A DNA stretch of 64,000 nt from Halopseudomonas xinjiangensis (lineage in GTDB: Bacteria > Pseudomonadota > Gammaproteobacteria > Pseudomonadales > Pseudomonadaceae): the NCBI GenBank assembly GCA_011050525.1, contig DRFO01000002.1, forward strand, positions 1 to 64,000, read 5' to 3'. The notes under the pieces were generated by a model. The model searched no databases. It saw nothing but the letters and a program-made list of their open reading frames with translations, and was not told where the DNA came from. This document shows, in pieces, positions 34,272 to 44,443 of this stretch. Numbering within the stretch: position 1 is the stretch's first letter; each line of letters starts with the position of its first letter. The translations under genes were made by a program, and so were the position numbers.

Positions 34272-35138
34272 ATGAATATTCCGGAGACAGGCCACCGGTT
34301 GGTGCGCTGCCTAGCGTCTGCGCTGGGCATGTTTGCCCTTGTAGGTTCGATGCAGGCTTACGCTGCCGAGATTACCTGTGAGCGCATCGTAGTCACCGGC
34401 AATCAACAGTCTCCCCCCTATCTTTGGGAAGACCCCGCCGACCCCACGAAGCTGATCGGCGCAAGCGTGGAACTACTCCAGAGGGCGCTGGAGGATAGCG
34501 GTATACAGGTAGAAATGCTCAATGCCGGCTCCTGGGAGAAAGCCCAGGAGGAGGTGCGCAGTGGCCGGGTGGACATGTTGGCTGGAGCCTTCTTGACACC
34601 GGAGCGGCTTGCTTATATGGATTTCGTACATCCTGCTTACCTTGAAGTGCCAAGCGTGATCTTCGTCAGGCGTGGGCAGGCATTCCCCTATAATGGCTGG
34701 GATGATCTGCGAGATAAGGTCGGCATTACCCTGGCAGGCAACAGCTTTGGCACGGCATTCGACACTTTTGCGCGGGACCATTTGCGTTTGGAAAGGGTGT
34801 CTTCGGTGGACCAGGCGCTGCGCAATCTGTTGCTGGGACGTGCTGACTATGTGGTTTATGAACGATTCCAGGGTATGGCGCTTGCGGAACAACTGGGCCT
34901 GGCAGGCGAGATAGATGTCCTGGATGGATCGATGATCAATGAGCAGCTCTATTTCACCATCTCGCACAATTCCGCCTGCAACTCGCCAGCGCTGCGCTCT
35001 GCACTGGCCATCAGCATGCAGGAAATGGTCAGCCGGGGCGAGCCTCGACAGCTGCTGGAAAAATATCGTCAGCAGTGGGCCAGCCAGTTCCTGCCCGTAG
35101 AGCCTGAAAACAAGATCGAGCCCGCAGTAATAGAGTGA
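34272..35138 (+). CDS. Periplasmic amino-acid-type solute-binding protein
   Basis: A 288-residue periplasmic binding protein (SBP_bac_3 type). The signal peptide ends near AYAAE; the ligand domain has SPPYLWED, the ASVELLQRALED loop, RVDMLAGAF and FVRRGQAFP typical of type II binding proteins. No ABC permease genes follow, so it is an orphan that may serve a distant transporter or a sensor. I chose ATG 34272 after GGGAGGTTT; the open frame continues upstream through miaE but that part is not coding. A Cys pair (TCERI, SACNS) could form a disulfide. Confidence 0.8.
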   Translation: MNIPETGHRLVRCLASALGMFALVGSMQAYAAEITCERIVVTGNQQSPPYLWEDPADPTKLIGASVELLQRALEDSGIQVEMLNAGSWEKAQEEVRSGRVDMLAGAFLTPERLAYMDFVHPAYLEVPSVIFVRRGQAFPYNGWDDLRDKVGITLAGNSFGTAFDTFARDHLRLERVSSVDQALRNLLLGRADYVVYERFQGMALAEQLGLAGEIDVLDGSMINEQLYFTISHNSACNSPALRSALAISMQEMVSRGEPRQLLEKYRQQWASQFLPVEPENKIEPAVIE

Positions 35139-35194
35139 CCGTAACAGTTAACTCCTTTATTCACTGCACCCGCACAGATCTGCTTGTTGCTACG

Positions 35195-35224
35195 CTGTAC
35201 AGGTATTATTGAATGTAACTGTAC
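35195..35224. promoter_or_regulatory. Paired CTGTAC repeats, candidate MocR operator
   Basis: CTGTAC at 35195-35200 and again at 35219-35224, 24 bases apart, in front of the MocR-type regulator gene. MocR/GntR-aminotransferase regulators often bind direct repeats of this kind near their own promoter (family knowledge). Autoregulation is inferred. Confidence 0.4.
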
Positions 35225-35279
35225 GGTGCTGCTCATGCTCCGCTACGTTAGCTTAAGGGCCGAGAGCAGGAGAGCATGC

Positions 35280-36734
35280 ATGTCTAGTCTGTTATATCAG
35301 CAAATTGCCCGACAGCTGGCTGAGGATATTCAAAAGGGATTCTATCAGCCAGGCGAGCGCGTGCCCTCGGTTCGCAAGCTGAGCACGCAGAAGGGCGTCA
35401 GCCACGCCACCGTGCTCCAGGCCTACGCCACGCTTGAGGATCAGGGTTTGATCCGCGCTCGGCCACAATCAGGATATTATGTTCACCGCACGCCGGCGTT
35501 AACTGCCCCAACGCCCGCTATTTCCCGCGTGGAGCCGCCCCATGCGGTGACCCGCAGCGGAATCATCAGCGAGATTTTGAGCCAGTCCCGTCGCAGCGGC
35601 ATGATTCCGCTAGGCGCTGCCGTACCCGCCGGCGAGTATCTTCCCCTGCGTGCCTTGCACCAGCAGATGAGCAAGGTTACCCGTTTCCAGAGTCAGCGCG
35701 CCTTCGGCTACACCTTCAGCCCCGGCTACGAACCGCTGCGCCGACAAGTGGCGATTCGGATGCGCGATGCCGGTGCGGTGATAGAACCCGAGGATATCGT
35801 GATTACCAATGGCTGCGTCGAGGCCATGCAGCTGTGCCTGCGCGCCATAACGCGTCCCGGCGACCTGATTGCTACCGAGTCGCCCAGTTATTATGGTCTG
35901 CTGCAGCTTTGTGAGCTTCTCGGACTCAAGGTAATAGAAATTCCGACGGATCCCGAGGCAGGTCTGAGCCTGGAAGCCTTGGAACAAGCCGTGGAGAAAT
36001 GGCCTGTCAAAGCGCTGGTCGTTACTACCCGTGCGGGTAATCCGATGGGAGCGACTATGCCGGAGGCACGCCAGCGCAAGCTGGTTTCCATGATGGCCCA
36101 GCGCAACATCCAGATTGTCGAGGATGATATCTATGGCGAGCTTATGTTCGATCATGGCCGATCCAAGGCGCTCAAGGCATTTGACTGCTCGGATACGGTT
36201 ATGTATTGCTCCAGTTTCTCCAAAACCATTTCGCCGGGCGTGCGCACCGGGTGGGTGATAGGCGGCAGGCATCAGGACACCATTGAAAAATTGCAGACCT
36301 TCACAACGTTGTCAGCTTGCAGTGTTAGCCAGATGGCCGTCGCTGCCTACCTGGAAAACGGTGGCTACGACCGACACCTACGTCATATCCGTCAGGAATA
36401 CCGGAAGAACCTGAGCAGCTTCCAGCTAGCTGTGCAGCAATACTTTCCCGAGGGCACCCAAATTACCCGGCCCAAGGGAGGATTTATTCTCTGGGTCAGC
36501 CTGCCAGGCGGAATCGACACCCAAACATTGTTCAATCAGGCCCTGGATCAAGGCATCAGCATCGCGCCGGGAGTCGTGTTCAGCAACACGGATCAGTTTA
36601 ATCATTGTCTGCGACTGAACTGCGGCATTCCCTGGGACCATGGGGCCGAAAGAGCGATCATGACCCTAGGGATATTGGCCAGCCAGCAGTTGATGGGACA
36701 CAAGCGAGGTGTCGCGAAGGAGGCCGTGGCCTGA
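35280..36734 (+). CDS. MocR-type GntR / aminotransferase regulator
   Basis: A 484-residue MocR regulator: N-terminal GntR winged helix (LYQQIARQLAEDIQKGFY, PSVRKLSTQKGVSHATVLQAY, about 3-72) joined to a PLP fold-type I aminotransferase-like domain. The PLP lysine is Lys315 in SSFSKTISPGVRTGW. Similar regulators control PLP, amino acid or taurine/GABA genes, but the target here is unknown. The ATG at 35280 follows CAGGAGAGC. Paired CTGTAC repeats upstream suggest autoregulation. Convergent with the LysR gene. Confidence 0.88.
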   Translation: MSSLLYQQIARQLAEDIQKGFYQPGERVPSVRKLSTQKGVSHATVLQAYATLEDQGLIRARPQSGYYVHRTPALTAPTPAISRVEPPHAVTRSGIISEILSQSRRSGMIPLGAAVPAGEYLPLRALHQQMSKVTRFQSQRAFGYTFSPGYEPLRRQVAIRMRDAGAVIEPEDIVITNGCVEAMQLCLRAITRPGDLIATESPSYYGLLQLCELLGLKVIEIPTDPEAGLSLEALEQAVEKWPVKALVVTTRAGNPMGATMPEARQRKLVSMMAQRNIQIVEDDIYGELMFDHGRSKALKAFDCSDTVMYCSSFSKTISPGVRTGWVIGGRHQDTIEKLQTFTTLSACSVSQMAVAAYLENGGYDRHLRHIRQEYRKNLSSFQLAVQQYFPEGTQITRPKGGFILWVSLPGGIDTQTLFNQALDQGISIAPGVVFSNTDQFNHCLRLNCGIPWDHGAERAIMTLGILASQQLMGHKRGVAKEAVA

Positions 36735-36754
36735 TGGGCCACCGGCAGGGTTGC

Positions 36755-37699
36755 TCAGGAAGCCAGCGGAGAAGCTTCCCGCTCTTTCAAGCTCTTACGC
36801 TCGAGCTGCTGTGACAACTCGATGATCTGCTCGCGCATCCAGCGGTTTGCAGGGTCCTGATCCGTGCTTTCGTGCCAGAACAGGTGGGTCTCGATGGGGG
36901 GGACATCGTCAATCGGCAGCTCTATCCAGTGCAAATTGTGCCGACGAGCGAAGCGCTCATGCACGGTCATCACCATATCGGTTGAATCCAGCACCAGTGG
37001 CGCCATCTGATAATGCTGCGAGCGTAATACCACGCGCCGCTGGATACCTATCTTGCCCAATGCCAGATCCACATGGCCCAGGCCGTTGCGTCGGCTGGAT
37101 ATGTGGATATGTGACTGGGCCAGGTAATCGTCCAGGGTGATCTTGGTCTTGCCGGCCAGGGCATGGCCCCGGCGCATGACGCAGACGTAGCGATCTTCGA
37201 ACAGTTTGACGTGGCGCACCTGGGTGTCGGTGTTGAGCGGCGCGTCGATGGCGAAATCCAGACGGCCTGCAGCCAATTCCTTGGTTGTTTCCCGGCGCTT
37301 GGTCAGAAAACTGTCTACATTAACGCTAGGTGCAAGTCTGCGGATGCGTGAGGCCAGGTTAGGCAGAATGACGGCCTCTGAAAGATCCGTCATGCTGATG
37401 CGGTAGGTTTTGGTGGCCTGGTCCGGATTGAAGCTGCGGCTTTCCTGCACCGATACCCGCAGCAATTGCAGCGCGTGGCGCACGGGCGTGATGATGTTCT
37501 GGGCCATGGGCGTAGGTACCATGCCCTGAGCAGTCCGCACGAACAGTGGATCGTTGAAGGTTTCACGCAGGCGCGCCAGGGCATTGCTCACTGCTGGCTG
37601 AGTTATACCCACGATCTGACCGGCGCGGGTCAGGTTTGCTTCGGTATAAATCGCGTCAAATACAATGAACAGGTTCAGGTCGACTTTGCTCAGGTTCAT
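36755..37699 (-). CDS. LysR family transcriptional regulator
   Basis: A 314-residue LysR regulator with the N-terminal helix-turn-helix (ANLTRAGQIVGITQPAVSNALARLR, about 24-48 region) and a full effector-binding domain. The MNLSKVDLNLFIVFDAIYTE start belongs to the NodD/LeuO/PcpR-like branch often beside catabolic genes. ATG 37699 follows AAGGAAA; a longer frame to 37729 is less likely. It is divergent from an acyl-CoA dehydrogenase gene and probably controls it. Confidence 0.85.
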   Translation of the reverse strand: MNLSKVDLNLFIVFDAIYTEANLTRAGQIVGITQPAVSNALARLRETFNDPLFVRTAQGMVPTPMAQNIITPVRHALQLLRVSVQESRSFNPDQATKTYRISMTDLSEAVILPNLASRIRRLAPSVNVDSFLTKRRETTKELAAGRLDFAIDAPLNTDTQVRHVKLFEDRYVCVMRRGHALAGKTKITLDDYLAQSHIHISSRRNGLGHVDLALGKIGIQRRVVLRSQHYQMAPLVLDSTDMVMTVHERFARRHNLHWIELPIDDVPPIETHLFWHESTDQDPANRWMREQIIELSQQLERKSLKEREASPLAS

Positions 37700-37802
37700 C
37701 GCAACTTTCCTTCGAATAGATTGGCTCACTTCGAGACACGGCGCTTTGTATGGCCTCGAAGTATATATTGCTTATGAATGTTAATACACGCCAAAAATAG
37801 GT

Positions 37803-37814
37803 TCGATTAATCGA
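37803..37814. promoter_or_regulatory. Palindrome TCGATTAATCGA, candidate LysR site
   Basis: A perfect 12-bp palindrome in the 176-base gap between the LysR gene and the acyl-CoA dehydrogenase gene, 62 bases before the latter. Position and symmetry fit a LysR-type operator; this is inference. Confidence 0.4.
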
Positions 37815-37875
37815 GTTGCCTCATCTAGCATCCTTAGGTCGATCTAAAAATGTCACCCAGAAAAGGCACGCTACT

Positions 37876-39084
37876 ATGGATTTCGGATATTCGCCCAAGG
37901 TTAAAGAACTTCGCGAACGCGTTGATGCGTTCATGCAGGAGCACGTGTTTCCCGCTGAGCACATCTTTCATGAACAGGTAAATGAAGGTGACCGCTGGCA
38001 GCCCACAGCAATTGTCGAAGAATTAAAGGTCAAGGCCAGGGCCGCCGGCCTCTGGAACCTGTTTTTGCCTGAGTCTGAGCTGGGCGCCGGTCTGACGAAC
38101 CTGGAGTATGCTCCTCTTGCCGAACTTATGGGTCGCTCTGGTCTGGCTTCCGAAGCGTTCAACTGCAGCGCACCAGATACCGGCAACATGGAAACTATCG
38201 TTCGGTATGGTAACGAAGAGCAGAAGGAGCGGTGGGTCAAGCCTTTGCTGGCTGGCGAAATCCGATCCTGCTTTGGCATGACCGAGCCGGGCGTGGCGTC
38301 TTCGGATGCGACGAACATGCAGGCCAATGCGCGCCGTGAAGGTGACGAGTGGGTCATCAATGGTCGCAAATGGTGGACGTCCGGCGCCTGTGATCCGCGT
38401 TGCAAGGTTATGATTTTTATGGGTCTGACCAACCCCGACGCACCGCGCCATCAGCAGCATTCGATGATTCTCGTACCAATGGACGCCCCCGGTCTGAAGG
38501 TCATCCGGCCACTCCCCGTATTCGGTTATGACGACGCGCCCCATGGTCACGCTGAGGTAGTGCTGGAGAATGTTCGGGTCCCTTATGAAAACGTGCTGCT
38601 GGGCGAAGGGCGCGGTTTTGAAATCGCTCAGGGTCGTCTCGGGCCAGGTCGTATTCATCACTGCATGCGTTCGATCGGCGCTGCCGAGCGTGCGCTGGAA
38701 TTGATGTGCCGTCGTTCTGTCGAGCGCGAAGCCTTTGGCAAGCGTCTGGCTCAGTTGGGCGGCAATATCGATCTGATCGCAGAATCGCGTATCGAGATCA
38801 ATCAGGCGCGTCTGCTCACCCTGAATGCTGCCTACATGATGGATACCGTAGGCAACAAGATCGCCAAGAGCGAAATTGCCCAGATCAAGGTGGTTGCTCC
38901 TAACGTGGCGCTACGGGTAATTGATCGTGCCATTCAGATGCATGGCGGTGCCGGTGTGTCCGAAGATACCCCGCTGGCGCACATGTATGCCATGCAGCGC
39001 ACCTTGCGTCTGGCTGATGGCCCGGATGAGGTTCACCGCGCTGCCGTAGGCAAAATCGAGCTAGGCAAGTATATGGCTCGTTAA
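37876..39084 (+). CDS. Acyl-CoA dehydrogenase (ACAD10/11-like)
   Basis: A 402-residue FAD-dependent acyl-CoA dehydrogenase. Motifs: the [13 protein letters not shown] flavin-binding strand, [11 protein letters not shown], the [13 protein letters not shown] helix and the C-terminal [14 protein letters not shown] with [11 protein letters not shown]. The overall pattern is closest to the ACAD10/11-like branch that oxidises branched or 4-hydroxy acyl-CoAs, but the substrate cannot be told. ATG 37876 follows AAAAGGCACG; a TTG at 37816 is in frame but unlikely. Intrinsic terminator follows. Confidence 0.88.
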   Translation: MDFGYSPKVKELRERVDAFMQEHVFPAEHIFHEQVNEGDRWQPTAIVEELKVKARAAGLWNLFLPESELGAGLTNLEYAPLAELMGRSGLASEAFNCSAPDTGNMETIVRYGNEEQKERWVKPLLAGEIRSCFGMTEPGVASSDATNMQANARREGDEWVINGRKWWTSGACDPRCKVMIFMGLTNPDAPRHQQHSMILVPMDAPGLKVIRPLPVFGYDDAPHGHAEVVLENVRVPYENVLLGEGRGFEIAQGRLGPGRIHHCMRSIGAAERALELMCRRSVEREAFGKRLAQLGGNIDLIAESRIEINQARLLTLNAAYMMDTVGNKIAKSEIAQIKVVAPNVALRVIDRAIQMHGGAGVSEDTPLAHMYAMQRTLRLADGPDEVHRAAVGKIELGKYMAR

Positions 39085-39119
39085 ACGCTATGTTTTAAGT
39101 CGCTCTCGTGTGAATTACG

Positions 39120-39158
39120 CCCCAACAGTTGGTCCTGTCCAGCTCTTGGGGTGTTTTT
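39120..39158 (+). terminator. Rho-independent terminator after acyl-CoA dehydrogenase
   Basis: CCCCAA-c-AG pairs with CT-c-TTGGGG (39120-39128 with 39143-39151), then TGTTTTT. The T run reaches the start of the tiny frame at 39160. Confidence 0.75.
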
Positions 39159-39159
39159 C

Positions 39160-39306
39160 ATGGCGAAGTACGACTTGGACTTCAAACGCAAGGCGTCGTT
39201 TAGCAGACGCAACAACGACCACCTGAAGATTTTTCAGGCGGGAGGGAAGAACTGGCGTTGTCGTCGGCCGGATGGCCAGGTTACAAGGCAGGGCCGCTCG
39301 TATTAA
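39160..39306 (+). CDS. Tiny ORF, possible IS3-type OrfA N-terminal relic
   Basis: A 48-codon frame, shorter than usual gene calls: it opens [17 protein letters not shown] and is rich in Arg/Lys (about 30 percent basic). The first dozen residues resemble IS3/IS150-type OrfA proteins, which start with MxKYxxxFKxK, after which similarity stops. It sits right after the terminator, without a clear ribosome site, and its stop overlaps the infA stop on the other strand by four bases. It may be a transposase scrap or a real basic peptide; I lean to a relic. Confidence 0.3.
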   Translation: MAKYDLDFKRKASFSRRNNDHLKIFQAGGKNWRCRRPDGQVTRQGRSY

Positions 39307-39521
39307 CGAGCGCGGTAAGTGATGCGACCCTTGGTCAGATCGTAGGGTGTTAGTTCAACGCGAACTTTATCGCCTGTCAGGATGCGGATGTAGTTTTTGC
39401 GCATCTTGCCTGAAATGTGAGCAGTCACGACGTGGCCGTTTTCCAGTTCAACGCGGAACATGGTGTTGGGCAGCGTGTCGATGATGGTGCCTTCCATTTC
39501 AATACTGTCTTCTTTTGCCAT
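39303..39521 (-). CDS. infA: Translation initiation factor IF-1
   Basis: A 72-residue S1/OB-fold protein ([20 protein letters not shown]...ITYRAR), the normal length and sequence for IF-1. It binds the ribosomal A site during initiation. The ribosome site on the minus strand is GAGAGGCC. It lies downstream of bpt and aat on the same strand, the conserved Pseudomonas order; clpA, its usual next neighbour, is not seen here. Confidence 0.97.
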   Translation of the reverse strand: MAKEDSIEMEGTIIDTLPNTMFRVELENGHVVTAHISGKMRKNYIRILTGDKVRVELTPYDLTKGRITYRAR

Positions 39522-39683
39522 TAAGCAAAGGCCTCTCGATGTCGGTTCATTAAGCGGACAATTCTGATGAAGGCCGCAAAAAAGGTGAGCAATTGTGCCT
39601 TAAAAGTCACCAACAGCCAAGTTCGACGGGTGTTTTTTGTACTTTTATAACGAATGCGATGCGGACCCCTCACCAACCAACTA

Positions 39684-40391
39684 CTAATTGACTGCGATCC
39701 AGCGCTGGTTCACCAGCATTTCTATCGGGCGGTACTCGGTCTTGTAGTTCATTTTCCGGCAGTTCTTTATCCAGTAGCCCAGGTATACCGCCTCGAGATT
39801 GCAGCGCCTGGCTTCCTCGATCTGCCACAGAATGGCGAACCGGCCCAGACTTCGGCGGCTTTCCTCCGGCTCGTAGAAGGTGTAGACCGCCGACAGGCCA
39901 TTGATCATTTGGTCTGTTACCGCTACTGCCAGCAGCTTGCCTTCACAGCGGAACTCATAAAAAAGACTGAACGGCCATTTGCGCACCAGAAATGAAGTGA
40001 ACTGCTCACGGCTGGGTGGGTACATGTCGCCGTCGGAATGTCTGGCGTTGATGTAGCGCGCGTACAACTGGTAAATCTCGTCAGTCGTTGCGGGGAGTGT
40101 GGCGGTGACCTGTAGGTCGCGGTTGCGCTTGAGTATCCGCTTCTGCTGGGAGCTGGGTGTGAACTCGGCGGTCGGGATGCGTGCCGGAATACAGGCAGAA
40201 CAGGCTCTGCAGTGGGGCCGATAGAGATGATCACCGCTACGCCGAAAACCCAGTTCGGACAGTTTGCTATAGGTAGCAAGATCTATCAGTTTCTGGGGAT
40301 CCAGAAACAGCGTGGTTGCCTGTTCATCCGGCAGATAACTGCAGGCGTGGGGCTGGGTTGCGTAAAATTTCAGGTGTGCCAGGTCGGTCAT
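39684..40391 (-). CDS. bpt: Aspartate/glutamate leucyltransferase (Bpt)
   Basis: A 235-residue bacterial protein transferase that adds Leu from Leu-tRNA to proteins starting with Asp or Glu, tagging them for ClpS/ClpAP. It is the prokaryotic homologue of arginyl transferase (ATE): [29 protein letters not shown] and the C-terminal [15 protein letters not shown] are diagnostic. It is 63 bases after aat; the two N-end-rule enzymes are a conserved pair. Confidence 0.93.
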   Translation of the reverse strand: MTDLAHLKFYATQPHACSYLPDEQATTLFLDPQKLIDLATYSKLSELGFRRSGDHLYRPHCRACSACIPARIPTAEFTPSSQQKRILKRNRDLQVTATLPATTDEIYQLYARYINARHSDGDMYPPSREQFTSFLVRKWPFSLFYEFRCEGKLLAVAVTDQMINGLSAVYTFYEPEESRRSLGRFAILWQIEEARRCNLEAVYLGYWIKNCRKMNYKTEYRPIEMLVNQRWIAVN

Positions 40392-40454
40392 GGTCGTTTG
40401 GCTTCGATGTTGTTTTTGGATCAGTATAGAAGCTGATCTGAACCCTTCAAAGAA

Positions 40455-41147
40455 TCAATCCGATTGTTGCCAATGATCAGCCACTTTACCATCGCAGGCG
40501 GCTTTCAGGCGGCGCTGGAATTCGTCACGGGACATGGCTTGGGCCCCAAGACTGAACAGATGGTCGGTGGGCATCTGGCAATCGATCATGTCGAAACCGG
40601 ACGCCTGCAATCTGCGCACCAGTTCGACAAAGGCAGTCTTTGAGGCATTGTCGCGCCGGCTGAACATAGACTCTCCGAAGAACACCCGTCCAAGCGCGAC
40701 GCCGTACAGGCCCCCGACCAACTGCGATCCGTCCCAGACTTCCACCGAATGGGCCATTCCCAGCAAGTGCAGTTGACAGTAAGCATCTTGCATATCCCGA
40801 GTAATCCACGTGGCGTCAGTATAGTCTCGAGGTTCGGCGCATGCCGCTATGACTGCCGGGAAGTCCTGATCGAAAGTGACCCGAAAACGAGTCCTTCCAA
40901 GGAACTTGCGCATGCTGCGTGAAAGATGAAGGTCCTCAGGAAAAAGTACCGTTCGTGGGTCAGGGCTCCACCAGAGCAACGGCTGACCCTCCTGATACCA
41001 GGGAAATATTCCCTGCCGATAAGCCTTTTCCAGGCGGGCAGGGGAAAGGTCCCCACCCATTGCCAGCAAGCCATTGGGATCGTCAAGCGCCTGTTCGGGT
41101 GACGGAAAATCCAGACTCTGAGGGTGCAGCCAGGTCAGTTGGCTCAT
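40455..41147 (-). CDS. aat: Leucyl/phenylalanyl-tRNA-protein transferase
   Basis: A 230-residue Aat. It adds Leu or Phe to N-terminal Arg or Lys, making N-degrons for ClpS. Family blocks: [60 protein letters not shown] and FGESMFSR. Length is normal. Divergent from ftsK; in P. aeruginosa a thioredoxin reductase gene lies in this gap (from memory), but it is absent here. Confidence 0.94.
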   Translation of the reverse strand: MSQLTWLHPQSLDFPSPEQALDDPNGLLAMGGDLSPARLEKAYRQGIFPWYQEGQPLLWWSPDPRTVLFPEDLHLSRSMRKFLGRTRFRVTFDQDFPAVIAACAEPRDYTDATWITRDMQDAYCQLHLLGMAHSVEVWDGSQLVGGLYGVALGRVFFGESMFSRRDNASKTAFVELVRRLQASGFDMIDCQMPTDHLFSLGAQAMSRDEFQRRLKAACDGKVADHWQQSD

Positions 41148-41358
41148 TTTCGCGGCCTTGTCTCACGTTTTCTTGATCTAAACTGTTTATCAGGAAAATG
41201 ATATAAGTTATTGTCCCTCTTAAAGATAGTTTCAAAGCACGGTTGAAAGCAAACTGCCTGAGGCCGAATATGACGATAGGCCAGATCATCCGCTCGCCCG
41301 CCAGCCGTCGGGTGATGTGAATTCAACCACCGTACACCGTACAATAGCGCCCTGAACA

Positions 41359-43785
41359 ATGATGGAAGCCAGAATTTTGAAGGATACCCGAGCCCAAAAA
41401 GCAGGCCACCCTGCATGGCGTGAACAGATAAGTCTGCGACTCCGCGAAGGAGCCTTGCTGGCGATGATCGCCTTGTGCCTGTATCTCAGCATGTCCCTGT
41501 CGACCTACAACCTGGGCGATCCGGGCTGGACTCGCAGCGGCGGTATTACTGAGGTTCAAAATGCCGGCGGACGTATGGGCGCCTGGATTGCCGACGTATT
41601 GTTGCTGGTGCTGGGCTATCTCGCCTATCTGTTCCCGGTTATCGTTGCCGTCAAAGTGTGGCAGATGTTTCGCCGACGTCATCTGCCATTCATCTGGAAC
41701 GGCTGGCTGTTTTCCTGGCGCCTGATCGGTTTTTTCCTGACCTTGTTTGCCGGTACTGCGTTGGCTGCGTTACATGGCACCGCGCCGGTTACCTTCCCAG
41801 ACGGCGCTGGGGCCGGTGGAGTGCTGGGTCAGCTGTTGCGGGATCTGGCCTATCCCGCATTGAACATGCAGGGCAGCACACTGCTGTTTCTTACGTTGTT
41901 TTTGTTCGGATTGACGGTATTTACCAATCTGTCCTGGCTGAAAGCGATGGATCTGACCGGCCGCATTACGCTGGATCTGCTTGATCTGCTAAAGCGTGCC
42001 TGGCATAGCTGGAGCGCCAGGCGCGCTGCCGACCGGATCGAACGGGACCTGCCGGGCCGACCACAAAAGCTCTCAACGTCCAGAAAGGATCCGGTCTTCT
42101 CCGCCGAAGAGCAACGCCGGGCGGATGCGTCCCGAGTACAGCGGCAGGAATCCCTGGCGCGCCACGTGGCGTCGCAGGAAAACCGTCATCCCCCCGAGAT
42201 CGTCCCCCCCGAAACCAGGCCTGTGGAACCCAGCGTTCGTTCGCAGAAGGAAAAGCAGTCCTGGTTGTTCGCCGGAACCGTCGAGCCCGGATCGCTGCCT
42301 CCTATCTCACTACTGGATCCGGCCACCAAAAAGCAGAAGGGGTTTTCGCCAGAGTCGCTCGAAGGCATGTCGCGTCTGCTCGAGCTCAAGCTGAAGGACT
42401 TCGGCGTAGATGCCGAGGTCGAGAAGGTTCAGCCCGGCCCGGTAATTACCCGTTTTGAAATTCAGCCGGCACCCGGCGTAAAGGTCAGCAAGATTTCCAA
42501 TCTGGCCAAGGATCTGGCGCGGTCGCTGGCAGTCATCAGCGTGCGAGTCGTTGAGGTTATTCCGGGCAAAACCACGGTGGGTATCGAGATACCCAACGAG
42601 GACCGCGAAATCGTCCGTCTGTCCGAAGTGCTGCAGACCCGTGAGTTCGACGAGGCCCAATCTCCCGTGACCTTGGCGCTGGGCCATGATATCGGCGGCC
42701 ATCCGGTGATGGCCGACCTCGCCAAGATGCCCCACCTGCTAGTAGCGGGGACCACCGGCTCGGGGAAGTCGGTCGGTGTGAACGCCATGTTGCTGAGCAT
42801 CCTGTTCAAGTCTCCGCCAGAAGAGGTGAGGCTGATCATGATCGACCCGAAGATGCTTGAATTGTCGATCTACGAAGGCATTCCGCATCTGTTGGCCCCG
42901 GTGGTAACCGATATGAAGGAGGCGGCAAACGCGCTGCGCTGGTGCGTAGCCGAAATGGAACGGCGCTACAAGCTCATGGCTGCTATGGGCGTGCGCAACC
43001 TGGCGGGTTTCAACCGCAAGGTCAAGGACGCTGAGAAGGCCGGAACGCCGCTGACTGATCCGTTGTACCGTCGCGAATCCATGGAGGATATAGCGCCTGA
43101 GCTGGAATCGCTGCCAGTTATCGTGGTGGTGATCGACGAGTTCGCCGATATGATGATGATCGTCGGCAAAAAGGTCGAAGAGCTGATTGCTCGCATCGCC
43201 CAGAAGGCCCGCGCGGCTGGGATTCATTTAATTCTGGCGACGCAGCGGCCGTCGGTGGATGTGATCACCGGTCTGATCAAGGCCAACATTCCTACCCGTA
43301 TGGCCTTTCAGGTATCCAGCAAAATCGATTCGCGCACCATTCTCGATCAGGGCGGGGCGGAGCAGTTGCTGGGCCACGGCGACATGCTTTACATGCCCCC
43401 TGGAACCAGCCTCCCGGTCAGGGTTCACGGCGCCTTTGTCTCCGACGAAGAAGTGCACCGTCTGGTGGACGAATGGAAAAAGCGCGGAGCGCCCAACTAC
43501 ATTCAGGATATCCTCGACGGAGCTGATGACGGTGGTGCAGGAGCCTACGACAGCACCGGCGGCATGGGCGGCGATGACAGCGAAGAAGACGCCCTTTACG
43601 ACGAGGCCGTACGTTTTGTTACGGAAAGTCGCCGCGCATCGATATCATCAGTTCAACGCAAACTGAAAATCGGCTATAACCGCGCTGCGAGGATGATCGA
43701 ATCCATGGAAATGTCTGGAGTCGTGACCCCCATGAATACCAACGGTTCGCGCGAGGTGATCGCGCCGCCACCTGTTCGCGATTAA
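41359..43785 (+). CDS. ftsK: DNA translocase FtsK
   Basis: An 808-residue FtsK: four N-terminal membrane helices (to about residue 195), a short linker (about 200-310; much shorter than E. coli's), the alpha/beta motor with Walker A GTTGSGKS (Lys470) and Walker [10 protein letters not shown], and the C-terminal gamma winged helix (from about 745, with [18 protein letters not shown]) that reads KOPS sites. It pumps chromosome termini through the septum. Start ATG ATG at 41359. lolA follows after 19 bases. Confidence 0.95.
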   Translation: MMEARILKDTRAQKAGHPAWREQISLRLREGALLAMIALCLYLSMSLSTYNLGDPGWTRSGGITEVQNAGGRMGAWIADVLLLVLGYLAYLFPVIVAVKVWQMFRRRHLPFIWNGWLFSWRLIGFFLTLFAGTALAALHGTAPVTFPDGAGAGGVLGQLLRDLAYPALNMQGSTLLFLTLFLFGLTVFTNLSWLKAMDLTGRITLDLLDLLKRAWHSWSARRAADRIERDLPGRPQKLSTSRKDPVFSAEEQRRADASRVQRQESLARHVASQENRHPPEIVPPETRPVEPSVRSQKEKQSWLFAGTVEPGSLPPISLLDPATKKQKGFSPESLEGMSRLLELKLKDFGVDAEVEKVQPGPVITRFEIQPAPGVKVSKISNLAKDLARSLAVISVRVVEVIPGKTTVGIEIPNEDREIVRLSEVLQTREFDEAQSPVTLALGHDIGGHPVMADLAKMPHLLVAGTTGSGKSVGVNAMLLSILFKSPPEEVRLIMIDPKMLELSIYEGIPHLLAPVVTDMKEAANALRWCVAEMERRYKLMAAMGVRNLAGFNRKVKDAEKAGTPLTDPLYRRESMEDIAPELESLPVIVVVIDEFADMMMIVGKKVEELIARIAQKARAAGIHLILATQRPSVDVITGLIKANIPTRMAFQVSSKIDSRTILDQGGAEQLLGHGDMLYMPPGTSLPVRVHGAFVSDEEVHRLVDEWKKRGAPNYIQDILDGADDGGAGAYDSTGGMGGDDSEEDALYDEAVRFVTESRRASISSVQRKLKIGYNRAARMIESMEMSGVVTPMNTNGSREVIAPPPVRD

Positions 43786-43804
43786 GCGGAGCACTATCTA
43801 TATC

Positions 43805-44443
43805 ATGATCAAAACCCTGTTGCGTTCGACCTTGTCTGTTCTCTGTCTGGCCAGCCTGCCGTTAATGGCCGTGGCTGACGAGCAAAGCCGGGCTGCGGAG
43901 CGTCTCAACCAGTTGCTGTCGAAAACACGCACCATGACTGCCGATTTCTCGCAGATGACGCTGAGTTCCAATGGCGCCAACATGCAGGATACAACCGGCA
44001 CTCTGGAGGTTAAGCGTCCCGGCATGTTTCGTTGGCACACCAACCCGCCGCTGGAGCAGGAGCTGGTGTCCAATGGCGAAAAGATCTGGCTATATGACCC
44101 GGACCTGGAGCAGGTGACCATCCAGCAAATGGATCAACGCCTCTCTCATACGCCCGCGCTGCTGTTATCGGGTGATGTCAGCAAGCTGGAGCAGCACTTC
44201 GATATATCCTGGACCGAAGGCGGCAACGTGGTCGACTTCGTGCTGGTGCCCAAGGCCAATGATTCGATGTTCGATACGCTGCGTTTGTCATTTCGGGACG
44301 GTCTGATCAACGACATGCAATTGAATGACCCGATTGGTCAGCGCACCAATATTCTTTTCCAGAATGTGCAACTGAATCCTGACATCGACATGGATCGGTT
44401 CACCTTCGAGATTCCGCCTGGGGTCGATGTCATCAGTGAGTAG
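43805..44443 (+). CDS. lolA: Outer-membrane lipoprotein carrier LolA
   Basis: A 212-residue periplasmic chaperone that ferries lipoproteins from LolCDE to LolB. A signal peptide (about residues 1-21, ending VADE) is followed by the lipid-clasping fold: [36 protein letters not shown] and DPIGQRTNI. Position after ftsK and before rarA is conserved. Its end overlaps the rarA start by 17 bases. Confidence 0.94.
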   Translation: MIKTLLRSTLSVLCLASLPLMAVADEQSRAAERLNQLLSKTRTMTADFSQMTLSSNGANMQDTTGTLEVKRPGMFRWHTNPPLEQELVSNGEKIWLYDPDLEQVTIQQMDQRLSHTPALLLSGDVSKLEQHFDISWTEGGNVVDFVLVPKANDSMFDTLRLSFRDGLINDMQLNDPIGQRTNILFQNVQLNPDIDMDRFTFEIPPGVDVISE

